A stretch of 21,943 bases of DNA from a bacterium (GTDB taxonomy: Bacteria > Verrucomicrobiota > Verrucomicrobiae > Opitutales > Opitutaceae), in assembly GCA_021780625.1 (NCBI GenBank), contig JAJXYI010000044.1:1-21943 (forward strand), written 5' to 3'. The stretch's first letter is position 1. Each line of letters starts with the position of its first letter. The position numbers were made by a program, and so were the translations under genes. Shown one piece after another: positions 7,329 to 15,145 of this stretch. The notes beneath the pieces are model-generated. The model did no database searches. It saw only the letters and a program-made list of their open reading frames with translations, and was not told the origin of the DNA.

Positions 7329-8270
7329 ATGATCATCATCGGATTCATCATCGGCATCATCGTCGTCGCAGGCATTTCACTGCTCGTCGGCGTTTACACC
7401 ATCGGCCCCACGCAACGGGGACTTCTCACCACTTTCGGACGCGTTCAGCGTCTGGGAAATCAAACTACGTCCGACGACGAGCGCCTGCGGTCCTCGTTGG
7501 AATCGGATGAGGAAGCCGCGCGTTACTGCTACCCCCTCGTACGGGTGATTCAACCAGGCGGCCCCTATTTCAAGTGGCCATGGCAGCGCCTGAAGACCAT
7601 CGACATGACGATCCAGACAACCGACATCACATGGGATCCTGACAAGCAGCAGGACGCCATCGAGTCGGTCACCAAGGACAACCTCACCGTGAATCTGGGC
7701 GGCCAGATCCGCTGGCGGCCCTGCGAGCGCAATCTCTACGCCTTCTGTTTCGGGGTGTATCATCCGCAAGCCCACGTGATGGGTTATTTCGTGTCCGCCC
7801 TGCGCGACCGGATCGCGACGTTCAGCAAGGAAGGCGAGGCCGTCGGAGTTGAAGGCATTTCGATCAATGACCTGCGGCGCAATCTCTCCTCGATCAACCA
7901 CTACATGGAAGAGGCGTGCCGGAAGACCGCCGCACGTTACGGGATAGAGTTCGATGCCGCACTGATCACCACGATCGACCCCCCCAAGGAAGTCGACGAG
8001 GCGCTCGCCTCCATCAACACGACCACCAACAACGTCGCCGCCGCAATTAGCCAGGCGAAGGCCGAGGCGGACCAGCGTCTCAAGCTGGCCGAGCAGGCAG
8101 TCGAGATTGCCGAAAACGAAGCCACGGCCCAAGCCACGCCCATTCTCGAACTCTCGGCCACCCTCGCGGAAATCAACCGCAACGGCGGTCGCGACGCCCT
8201 CGAGAGTTATGTGCGAAACGCCACGCTGCCCCTGCGCGAGAAAGCAGCCCAAACCGTCGTGCTCGTCTAA
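7329..8270 (+). CDS. SPFH/band-7 membrane protein, first of a pair
   Basis: A 313-residue membrane-anchored protein of the stomatin/prohibitin/flotillin/HflK-C superfamily. Residues 1-25 (MIIIGFIIGIIVVAGISLLV) are one transmembrane segment. VYTIGPTQRGLLTTFGRVQR starts the SPFH domain, and PGGPYFKWPWQRLKTIDMTIQTTDI carries its conserved strand. A short acidic insertion (DDERLRSSLESDEEAARYCY, about residues 49-68) sits between the first strands. The end (about 225-290, AAAISQAKAEADQRLKLAEQ onward) is the Ala/Glu-rich coiled coil typical of the family. Known: such proteins form large ring or cage assemblies at membranes. The next gene, 20 bases on, is a second SPFH protein, so a hetero-oligomer is likely. 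Preceded by a C-rich leader without Shine-Dalgarno. Confidence 0.9.
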   Translation: MIIIGFIIGIIVVAGISLLVGVYTIGPTQRGLLTTFGRVQRLGNQTTSDDERLRSSLESDEEAARYCYPLVRVIQPGGPYFKWPWQRLKTIDMTIQTTDITWDPDKQQDAIESVTKDNLTVNLGGQIRWRPCERNLYAFCFGVYHPQAHVMGYFVSALRDRIATFSKEGEAVGVEGISINDLRRNLSSINHYMEEACRKTAARYGIEFDAALITTIDPPKEVDEALASINTTTNNVAAAISQAKAEADQRLKLAEQAVEIAENEATAQATPILELSATLAEINRNGGRDALESYVRNATLPLREKAAQTVVLV

Positions 8271-8290
8271 CTGCTCCTCCTTCATTCATC

Positions 8291-9184
8291 ATGAATCCCC
8301 AGACCATCCATTTTCTGATCTCCATCGGGGCCGGCATGTTCGCGGCCGCCGCCATCGTGCCGCTCCTTTTCGGCATTGGGAGCGCGCTGCAATTGTGGCG
8401 CGTCATCCCTGAGCGCACCGTGCAGGTCTATACCCTTTTCGGGAAAGTGATCGGCACGCTAGATCAGCCCGGAATCAATCTCCCCATCGCCCGCCTCGGG
8501 GCTCGCGCCCTGCTCGTCCCCCTGTTCGGGAAAGTCTACCCAGTGCACACCTGCATCTACCAACACTACCTCCGCGATCAGTTGGTCAATTCCGAGGAAG
8601 GCGCACCCATGGGCGTCGGCATCTGGTACGAGAAGATGGTCGTCAGTCCCGAGGACTATCTGTTCCGAAATTCCGACCCCTCCGGATCGCTCGCGGCCAA
8701 TGTGTCCACCGCCGTCATCAAGCAGCTATCGAACCTGAAACTTGCCGTCCTGCTCGAGGACCGCAACGCGCTTTCCCGCAAGGTGCGTGAGGAGGTCTCA
8801 CCCACCTCGCGCAACTGGGGGTATGCCTTGGGTTCAACCTACATCCGGAAAGTCGCGTTCCGGGACCAGGGAATGATCAAGGAGATCGAGCGCAAGGTCG
8901 TAAACCGCCTGCTACAGGTGACCGCCGGCATGCGCCAGGCAGGTGATAATCAGGTCGCGATCATTCGCTCCGATGCCGAAAAAAAGGCCGCGGAAAAGAT
9001 GGGCAAGGCCCAGGCCGTCCGCCCGCGCATCGTCGGCGAAGCGCTCGCCAAGGTGCGCGAAAATCCAGACGTCGCAGACACCCTCTTCCGCCTGCTCGAT
9101 TTGCAGGCGACTCTCAAGAGTCCCGGCAAAATCACACTGGTGCCTAAAGGCGGCACCGGCACAAATCTGCTGCTCTCCTCTTGA
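8291..9184 (+). CDS. SPFH/band-7 membrane protein, second of a pair
   Basis: A 297-residue protein with an N-terminal transmembrane segment (about residues 9-31, LISIGAGMFAAAAIVPLLFG), followed by IPERTVQVYTLFGKVIGTLDQPGINLP, which is the start of an SPFH domain. The central part contains SLAANVSTAVIKQLSNLKLA and LEDRNALSRKVREEVSPTSRNWGYAL, typical of stomatin-like proteins. The charged stretch DAEKKAAEKMGKAQAVRPRI (about residues 229-248) is the beginning of the coiled coil. It lies 20 bases after its partner in the same direction, which argues for one transcript and one complex. Unlike HflK/HflC systems, no FtsH-type protease lies beside them; unlike stomatin operons, no NfeD protein does either. 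The partner or client is unknown. Confidence 0.87.
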   Translation: MNPQTIHFLISIGAGMFAAAAIVPLLFGIGSALQLWRVIPERTVQVYTLFGKVIGTLDQPGINLPIARLGARALLVPLFGKVYPVHTCIYQHYLRDQLVNSEEGAPMGVGIWYEKMVVSPEDYLFRNSDPSGSLAANVSTAVIKQLSNLKLAVLLEDRNALSRKVREEVSPTSRNWGYALGSTYIRKVAFRDQGMIKEIERKVVNRLLQVTAGMRQAGDNQVAIIRSDAEKKAAEKMGKAQAVRPRIVGEALAKVRENPDVADTLFRLLDLQATLKSPGKITLVPKGGTGTNLLLSS

Positions 9185-9205
9185 GGCCCACCACACCCTC
9201 TGTTT

Positions 9206-9228
9206 CTCCCCTCGGCTATGGGGAGTTT
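9206..9228 (+). terminator. possible weak terminator after the SPFH pair
   Basis: CTCCCC (9206-9211) pairs with GGGGAG (9220-9225) around an 8-base loop, followed by TTT. The stem is short and the T-tract minimal, so it may instead be only a stabilising hairpin before the dehydrogenase gene. Confidence 0.35.
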
Positions 9229-9320
9229 CCCTCTCCCCAGATCACACGGACGCCGTTTGACGGCACGCCGCCCGCAATCACTCTGAAAGGGTCCAGACCA
9301 CAGCCATTCCAACTAAGAAA

Positions 9321-10352
9321 ATGTCTCTCTCCATGAGCTCCTCCATCAAAGCCTACGCCGCCATTGCCAAAGGAAAGCCCCTCCAAGCTCACGAGTATAA
9401 CCCCGGCCCGCTCGGCGCCGAGGACGTGGAAATCAAGGTCGAGTACTGCGGCATCTGCCACTCTGACCTGTCAATGCTCGATAACGAGTGGGGTCTGTCG
9501 AAATATCCCCTCGTCGCAGGTCATGAGGTGGTGGGCAAAGTGACCGCCATCGGTCCCCAGGCCAAACGCGTCAAGGTCGGCGACCGCGTCGGCCTCGGTT
9601 GGAATTCCGGCAGCTGTCACGCCTGCCCTCAGTGCCTCGCTGGCGATTTCAACCTGTGCACACAGGGCGAAGGCACGATCATCGGCCGCCACGGCGGTTT
9701 CGCCGAGCGTGTGCACTGCAACTGGATCTGGGCGGCGCCCATGCCCGCCGGCGTCGATTCCATCTCGGGCGGCCCGCTCCTGTGCGGCGGAATCACCGTC
9801 TTCAATCCGCTCGTCCAGTTCGATGTGCGCCCGACCCATCGCGTCGGCGTCGTCGGCATCGGAGGACTTGGCCATATGGCGATCAAGTTCCTCAATAAAT
9901 GGGGCTGCGAGGTCACCGCCTTCACCTCCAGCGAGTCAAAACATGCCGAGGCCATGGGTATGGGCGCTCACCATGCAGTGAGTTCGACCGATAGTGAGGC
10001 GCTCAAACGCCTCGCCGGAAGCCTCGATTTCCTGCTCGTGACCGCAAACGTCACGCTCGATTGGTCGGCCTACATCGGCACTCTCGCCCCCCGAGGCCGT
10101 ATCCACTTTGTAGGTGCCGTGCTGAAACCCGTCGAAGTCGGCGCCTTCAGCCTGATCATGGCCCAACGCTCTGTGTCCGGCTCCCCGTCGGGCAGCCCTT
10201 CGACGGTCGATCAAATGCTCGAGTTCTGCGCCCGCCATAAGATCAGCCCTATAATCGAGGAATTCCCCATGTCGAAGGTCAACGAGGCCCTCGATCACCT
10301 GCGCGCCGGAAAAGCCCGTTACCGCGTCGTCCTGAAAAACGACATCGCCTGA
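9321..10352 (+). CDS. zinc-dependent alcohol dehydrogenase / aldehyde reductase, Ahr (YjgB)-like
   Basis: A 343-residue medium-chain dehydrogenase of the cinnamyl-alcohol/Ahr group, interconverting aldehydes and alcohols with NADP(H) in the cytosol. Catalytic zinc ligands are visible: Cys43 and His47 in EYCGICHSDLSMLDNEWG, His68-Glu69 in VAGHEV, and Cys155 in GGPLLCGGITVF. The structural zinc has its four cysteines (99, 102, 105 and 113). The nucleotide site is GIGGLGH (about 179-185). LSMLDNEWG and SVSGSPSGSP strongly resemble E. coli Ahr (YjgB), which acts on a broad range of aldehydes. Starts at 9321 or 9333 are both possible. It follows the SPFH pair by 136 bases with no clear functional link. 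Length is normal for the family. Confidence 0.92.
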   Translation: MSLSMSSSIKAYAAIAKGKPLQAHEYNPGPLGAEDVEIKVEYCGICHSDLSMLDNEWGLSKYPLVAGHEVVGKVTAIGPQAKRVKVGDRVGLGWNSGSCHACPQCLAGDFNLCTQGEGTIIGRHGGFAERVHCNWIWAAPMPAGVDSISGGPLLCGGITVFNPLVQFDVRPTHRVGVVGIGGLGHMAIKFLNKWGCEVTAFTSSESKHAEAMGMGAHHAVSSTDSEALKRLAGSLDFLLVTANVTLDWSAYIGTLAPRGRIHFVGAVLKPVEVGAFSLIMAQRSVSGSPSGSPSTVDQMLEFCARHKISPIIEEFPMSKVNEALDHLRAGKARYRVVLKNDIA

Positions 10353-10704
10353 CCGCCCTGCGGTCCGTGCACCCGCCGAGCGGACCAACCGCCTGGCGGA
10401 CCAATCTCCCTAAGTCCAAAGGTATCGTCGGCGAACGGCTCTTCCCCCACGGCCCGCCGTGTTTGGTTCGAGCCTAGATGCAGGCCCCACCGAACTTCCA
10501 CGATTGGGTCTTCAAAGGCTCTCCCGTCCCGTCCCCCGTCCGCTATAATGAGCGCGGAGCTGGGGCATCGCCGCCCTGGAGCCCGGAATTTCTATTGCAT
10601 GCAGTCTCGATCGCCGTCGAACCGCGATTCGAATCGCTAGGAGCGCTGTTCCCCTTGCCCATGCGCGGCTGCCCGCGTCAGGCATTTGAATTTCTATCCC
10701 CCAC
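10353..10704. other. 352-base upstream region of the GH2 gene
   Basis: No gene is seen. It contains GGTCCG/CGGACC arms soon after the dehydrogenase stop (a hairpin without a T-tract), an isolated TATAAT at 10544-10549 within CGCT/AGCG arms, a perfect 14-bp palindrome at 10624-10637, and GAATTTCTAT twice, about 100 bases apart. It probably carries the promoter and operator for the glycosidase. Confidence 0.5.
10624..10637. promoter_or_regulatory. 14-bp perfect palindrome, candidate operator
   Basis: GCGATTCGAATCGC is a perfect palindrome 67 bases upstream of the glycosidase start. A dimeric regulator such as a LacI-type repressor would fit such a site, but no regulator gene of that kind is in the window. 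That it is an operator is inference. Confidence 0.35.
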
Positions 10705-13700
10705 ATGCATCCCATTGAATCAAACCCTCGCCCCGCCAGCCCGTGTTCGCGGCTGCTCCGCGCCGCATCGCCCCGCTGGCTGTTGCCCCTGCTGCTTCCC
10801 GCCTTCGTGGCGATAGGCGCTTCCGCCACCGACACCGCATTCACCCGCGGGATCGGCGTCTATCCGGGCAGCCCCGCCGACTTCGACGGCCCGACGCTCG
10901 TCGCCGAGACGCAGACCTACCGGAATCTCGCGCTGCACCGGCCCGCGTACGCATCCAGCAACTACGACTACAATCTCACCGCCCAGCTGGTCACCGACGG
11001 GATCATCGACACCCACCTGCCCCACTGGCTAATCACCTCCTCCAGCACCCAGGGCGTGCTGCCCCGCGCCCAACGCGAGGATATCGTCGATCACGTGCCG
11101 TGGTCCGGCGTCGAACTTCCCGCAACCGGCGGCTGGGTCCAGCTCGAACAGGCCGGCGGAGCCCCACGCGCCATCGATCGCGTCGAGGTGACTGCCCTGC
11201 CGCGCTGCGATGATCGAAAGCCCCAGGTCTGGACCTGCACCCTGCTGGGCTCCACCAACGGCACCCAGTGGACCGAGTTGGGGCGCCAGACCGGCAACGA
11301 GGTACTCGACGGCGCCGTGTACACGAATCCCAAGCTGGTGAAGGCGAACTTCACCCTTCCCGCCGGAAGCAGCTCCCGGTTCTACCGCGTCCAAATCGGC
11401 GCGCCCTCCGTACAGGGGTGGTTGCTAAGCGAGGTCGATACTTTCAACGCCGGCAAATCTGTCGAACTGGGCGGACCCTATCAGTTCACGAGCGCCTGGA
11501 AAAGCGCCGGAGCCGGACGCCAATGGGTCGATGTCGACCTCGGCAACGCGTGCACCTTCGACCGCGTGACGCTGCATTGGATACGCCGCGCCGCCGCCGG
11601 TTCGCTCCAGGCCTCCGACGACGCCAAGTCCTGGCGCACCCTCGAGCCACTCGCTGCGAACCAGGATGACTATCGCCTCCCCAAGGCCACCACCGCCCGC
11701 TACGTCCGCGTGTTGCTCGACAAGGCCGCCACCCCCGACGGCTACATTCTCAGCGAACTCCAGGTCTTCGGCCGCGGCGGTCCGCTGCCGGTCGCCCAGT
11801 CGGCCGCCACGCCCAAGGCCGGCCAGCCCGAGAACCTCACACGCGGCGCCTGGCGCATTCAGCGCGATTCCCTGGTGAAACTCGACGGAGCCCAGCTCTC
11901 CGAGCCCGGCGTCGACTGCAGCGCCTGGCTGCCCGCTACCGTGCCCGGCACCGCCCTCGTCAGCTATCTCAACGCCGGCGCCCTGCCCGACCCGAATTAC
12001 GGCGATAATCAACTGCAAATTTCGGATTCATTCTTCTACGCGAACTTCTGGTACCGCGACGAGTTCACGATCCCCGCCCCCGCGGCCGGCAAGAAAGTCT
12101 GGCTGAATTTCAACGGCATCAATTGGAAGGCCGACGTGTACTTCAACGGTGCGAAACTCGGCCGCATCGATGGCGCCTTCACCCGCGCCCGCTTCGACGT
12201 CACCGCCCTCGTGCATCCCGGCGCCCCTAACGCCCTGGCCGTGCTCATTCACAAGAACGCACACCCCGGCAGCGTGCACGAGAAGACTGCCGAGACGACC
12301 GGCATGAACGGTGGCCAGCTTGGAGCAGACAATCCGACATTCCACGCCTCCATCGGCTGGGACTGGATCCCGACCGTGCGCGGACGCGACATCGGCATCT
12401 GGTCCGACGTGTCGCTGACGACAACAGGACCGGTGACCATCGAAAATCCCTTTGCGACCTCGAGTCTTCCGCTGCCCCACACCAACTCCGCCGACGTGAC
12501 CGTGCGCGCCACGCTGCAGAATCACACCTCCACCCCCGTCAGCGGCGTGCTCCGAGGGCATTTCGGGGACGCGACTTTCGAGCGGCCGGTCGTGGTTCCT
12601 CCGAACGCCTCCCTGAAGGTCACCTTCGATCCCTCGACAACCCCCGACTTGCATCTCGTGCACCCGCGCCTCTGGTGGCCCGTGGGCTACGGGAAGCCGA
12701 ATCTCTACCCGGTCGGCCTCGCATTCGACACAGACAACGGCGCAGTCTCCGATACCACCACCTTCCACTCGGGCGTAAAGGAATTCACCTACACCATGGA
12801 TCACGGCGCACTGAAGATCTTCATCAACGGACGCCGCTTCATCGGCAAGGGCGGCAACTGGGGCTTCTCCGAATCGAACCTCCTGTACCGAACCCGCGAG
12901 TACAACATTGCCGTGAAATACCACCGCGACATGGGTTTCACCATGATCCGCAACTGGGTGGGCCAGGTAGGCGACGACGCTTTCTACGACGCCTGCGACC
13001 GCTACGGCGTGGTCGTCTGGCAGGACTTCTGGCTCGCGAATCCCTACGACGGCCCGAACCCGGATGACGACGCGATGTTCCTCAAGAACGCGTCCGACTT
13101 CATCCTCCGCATCCGCAACCACGCGAGCGTGGGCCTGTTCTGCGGCCGCAACGAGGGCTATCCGCCTCCCACCATCGAGAAGGGCCTTCGCTCGCTCATC
13201 GCGAAGGACGACCCCGAGATTCACTACATCTCGCACTCCGCCGCCGACGGCGTGAGCGGCGGCGGGCCGTACCACCTGATGCCGATCAATTTCTACTTCG
13301 ACCAGCGCGCCACCACCCACCTGCATAGCGAGCTCGGCATGCCCGTAATCCCGACGATGGACAGTCTCCGCCGGATGATGCCCTCGGCCAACCGCTGGCC
13401 GCAGGGCGCGGTCTGGGGCCTCCACGACTTCACCGCCCAGGGCGCACAGGTCGGAGATGCCCTGCGCAACATCATCGACAAGAGCTACGGCGGCGCGTCG
13501 AGCGCGGCCGAATGGGTGGAGCTTGCACAGTTCACCAACTACGACGGCTACCGCGCGATGTTCGAGGCCCAGGGTAAAAACCGCATGGGCGTCCTGCTTT
13601 GGATGAGCCACCCGTGCTGGCCCTCCTTCGTCTGGCAGACCTACGATTACTACTTCGACACCAACGCCGCCTACTTCGGAGCCAAGAAGGGCTGCGAGCC

Positions 13701-14349
13701 CCTGCACGTGCAGTGGAATCCGCTCAACGATCACGTCGAGGTAGTCAACTACAGCGCCGGCAACCGCACCGGCCTCATGGTCAAGGCCCGCATCGTCAAC
13801 CTCGACGGCTCGGTCCAATGGGCAAAATCCACAACGACTGACAGTCGGGAAGACAGCATCGTCGCACCTATCACGCTCGAGTTTCCGAAAACCGGCCTTT
13901 CGCCCGTGCACTTCGTCGAGCTGACCCTCGTCCAGGGAAGCAAGACGATCTCCCGCAACACCTACATGCGCAGTCTGAAAACCTACGAGATTCCCGGCTT
14001 CACCCGAGGCTCGTACCATGTCCCGACGTATCCGGAGTACGACTTCAGTGCGATCCGTTCGCTTCCAAAGGTCGCGCTGCGCGAATCGACCACTGTCGAG
14101 CGCAAGGGCGACCACTGGACGCTCGTGACGACGGTCGAGAATGCGACTCATACTCCCGCCCTGCTGGTGCGCCTGAAGGCCGTCGGAGCCAACAGCGGCC
14201 AGGAGATCCTGCCCGCCTTCTACAGCGACAATTATCTGACGCTGCTCCCGGGTGAGGTCCGGATCATCCACACCACGCTGAACCAAGCCGACACCCGCGG
14301 CGAACCGCCGCGCATCGACGTCAGTGGTTTCAACGTGGCTCCGCACTAG
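10705..14349 (+). CDS. secreted GH2 glycoside hydrolase with discoidin-like domains
   Basis: A 1214-residue exported enzyme. A long signal peptide (about residues 1-42, hydrophobic core LLPLLLPAFVAIGA) is followed by two F5/8-type (discoidin-like) beta domains: about 70-250, starting NLALHRPAYASS, and about 253-357, ending GYILSELQVFGRGG. Next come the GH2 sugar-binding domain (380-575, with WYRDEFTIP and FNGINWKADVYFNG), an immunoglobulin-like domain (to about 690), and the catalytic barrel. GLFCGRNEG gives the likely acid/base Glu817, and HSELGMP gives the likely nucleophile Glu876. GVLLWMSHPCWPSFVWQTYDYYF resembles the exo-beta-glucosaminidase/mannosidase branch of GH2. It probably releases a sugar from extracellular glycans; the exact sugar cannot be decided. 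A strong terminator follows. Confidence 0.9.
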   Translation: MHPIESNPRPASPCSRLLRAASPRWLLPLLLPAFVAIGASATDTAFTRGIGVYPGSPADFDGPTLVAETQTYRNLALHRPAYASSNYDYNLTAQLVTDGIIDTHLPHWLITSSSTQGVLPRAQREDIVDHVPWSGVELPATGGWVQLEQAGGAPRAIDRVEVTALPRCDDRKPQVWTCTLLGSTNGTQWTELGRQTGNEVLDGAVYTNPKLVKANFTLPAGSSSRFYRVQIGAPSVQGWLLSEVDTFNAGKSVELGGPYQFTSAWKSAGAGRQWVDVDLGNACTFDRVTLHWIRRAAAGSLQASDDAKSWRTLEPLAANQDDYRLPKATTARYVRVLLDKAATPDGYILSELQVFGRGGPLPVAQSAATPKAGQPENLTRGAWRIQRDSLVKLDGAQLSEPGVDCSAWLPATVPGTALVSYLNAGALPDPNYGDNQLQISDSFFYANFWYRDEFTIPAPAAGKKVWLNFNGINWKADVYFNGAKLGRIDGAFTRARFDVTALVHPGAPNALAVLIHKNAHPGSVHEKTAETTGMNGGQLGADNPTFHASIGWDWIPTVRGRDIGIWSDVSLTTTGPVTIENPFATSSLPLPHTNSADVTVRATLQNHTSTPVSGVLRGHFGDATFERPVVVPPNASLKVTFDPSTTPDLHLVHPRLWWPVGYGKPNLYPVGLAFDTDNGAVSDTTTFHSGVKEFTYTMDHGALKIFINGRRFIGKGGNWGFSESNLLYRTREYNIAVKYHRDMGFTMIRNWVGQVGDDAFYDACDRYGVVVWQDFWLANPYDGPNPDDDAMFLKNASDFILRIRNHASVGLFCGRNEGYPPPTIEKGLRSLIAKDDPEIHYISHSAADGVSGGGPYHLMPINFYFDQRATTHLHSELGMPVIPTMDSLRRMMPSANRWPQGAVWGLHDFTAQGAQVGDALRNIIDKSYGGASSAAEWVELAQFTNYDGYRAMFEAQGKNRMGVLLWMSHPCWPSFVWQTYDYYFDTNAAYFGAKKGCEPLHVQWNPLNDHVEVVNYSAGNRTGLMVKARIVNLDGSVQWAKSTTTDSREDSIVAPITLEFPKTGLSPVHFVELTLVQGSKTISRNTYMRSLKTYEIPGFTRGSYHVPTYPEYDFSAIRSLPKVALRESTTVERKGDHWTLVTTVENATHTPALLVRLKAVGANSGQEILPAFYSDNYLTLLPGEVRIIHTTLNQADTRGEPPRIDVSGFNVAPH

Positions 14350-14374
14350 CCCCGCGGTCCCCACGCGTTTTCCA

Positions 14375-14405
14375 GGCCGCGCCGGTCCCACCGGCGCGGC
14401 CTTTT
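14375..14405 (+). terminator. strong intrinsic terminator after the GH2 gene
   Basis: GGCCGCGCCGGT (14375-14386) pairs perfectly with ACCGGCGCGGCC (14390-14401) around a CCC loop and is followed by TTTT. It separates the glycosidase from the two-component operon. Confidence 0.9.
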
Positions 14406-14435
14406 CGCGTCCGCCTCCAGTCCACCTCTCGTGTC

Positions 14436-14469
14436 CTTAATCTTGCCTTAACCCTCCCCATCGTAAGCT
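14436..14469 (+). promoter_or_regulatory. direct-repeat operator and -10 for the response regulator operon
   Basis: CTTAAT (14436-14441) and CTTAAC (14447-14452) are spaced 11 bases start to start, the period used by OmpR-family dimers and similar to PmrA/QseB boxes. Ten bases later comes GTAAGCT (14463-14469), whose TAAGCT is a plausible -10. The same layout recurs upstream of the LTxxQ gene at 16682-16715. Binding by the neighbouring regulator (autoregulation) is inference. Confidence 0.6.
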
Positions 14470-14494
14470 CTGTCACTGTGCACCCTTTCGACCC

Positions 14495-15145
14495 ATGAGA
14501 ATTCTCCTCGTGGAAGATGAGCCCGACCTCGCCGCGGGCATTGCAAGGGCTCTGCGCACCGGCGGCTACTCCGTCGACGTCGCTCCAGACGGCGAGGAAG
14601 GCCTGTTCAAGGCCCGGTCCACCGACTACGACGCTATCCTCCTGGACGTCATGCTCCCGCTGCGCGACGGCTGGTCGGTCCTCGAAGCCCTCCGTCGCTC
14701 CAAGCGCACCCCCGTCCTGATGCTCACCGCGCGCGACAAGGCCGTCGATCGCGTCCGAGGGCTCGACACCGGCGCGGACGATTATTTGGTGAAACCATTC
14801 GATCTGTCCGAGCTGCTCGCGCGCGTCCGAGCCCTAATCCGTCGCAGCGCTCAGCACCCGGATCCCGCGATCGTGGTCGGCGCCGTGCACATCGACCAGG
14901 CCGCACGCAGGGTCACGCGCGGCGGCGAACCCGTCGGCGTCACGGCAAAAGAGTACGCAATTCTCGAATACCTCGCACTCCACCGCGGCCGTTTGGTCAC
15001 CCGCAGCGACCTTTACGAACACGTCTTCGACGAGACCGACGACAGCTTCTCCAACCTGATCGACGTCCACATCTCCAACCTCCGCAGAAAACTCGGCCAC
15101 GATCTGATCGCGACAAGGCGCGGCCTCGGCTACTTCATAGAATGA
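14495..15145 (+). CDS. OmpR-family two-component response regulator
   Basis: A 216-residue DNA-binding regulator. The receiver domain (1-115) has the acidic pair at the start (MRILLVEDEP), phospho-acceptor Asp51 in ILLDVMLP, Thr78 in LMLTARD and Lys100 in YLVKPF. The winged-helix effector domain (about 125-216) shows RRVTRGGEPVGVTAKEYAIL and SNLIDVHISNLRRKLG, then RGLGYFIE, which are standard for OmpR/PhoB-type DNA-binding proteins. Its last bases overlap the kinase start by four (ATGA), so translation is probably coupled. The sequence most resembles the CpxR/QseB/CopR-like set, but I would not name an orthologue. The direct repeat and -10 upstream suggest autoregulation. Confidence 0.95.
   Translation: MRILLVEDEPDLAAGIARALRTGGYSVDVAPDGEEGLFKARSTDYDAILLDVMLPLRDGWSVLEALRRSKRTPVLMLTARDKAVDRVRGLDTGADDYLVKPFDLSELLARVRALIRRSAQHPDPAIVVGAVHIDQAARRVTRGGEPVGVTAKEYAILEYLALHRGRLVTRSDLYEHVFDETDDSFSNLIDVHISNLRRKLGHDLIATRRGLGYFIE

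Noticed and set aside
10544..10549. TATAAT as the -10 of the GH2 gene
   Set aside because: The hexamer is perfect, but no -35 is present at 16-18 bases upstream and it is 155 bases from the start, so I list it only as part of the gap.
12028..14391. A 787-codon open frame antisense to the GH2 gene
   Set aside because: It mirrors the GC-rich third positions of a clearly coding gene. The translation is rich in Val, Gly, Asp and His without any recognisable fold, and the sense strand has the catalytic motifs.
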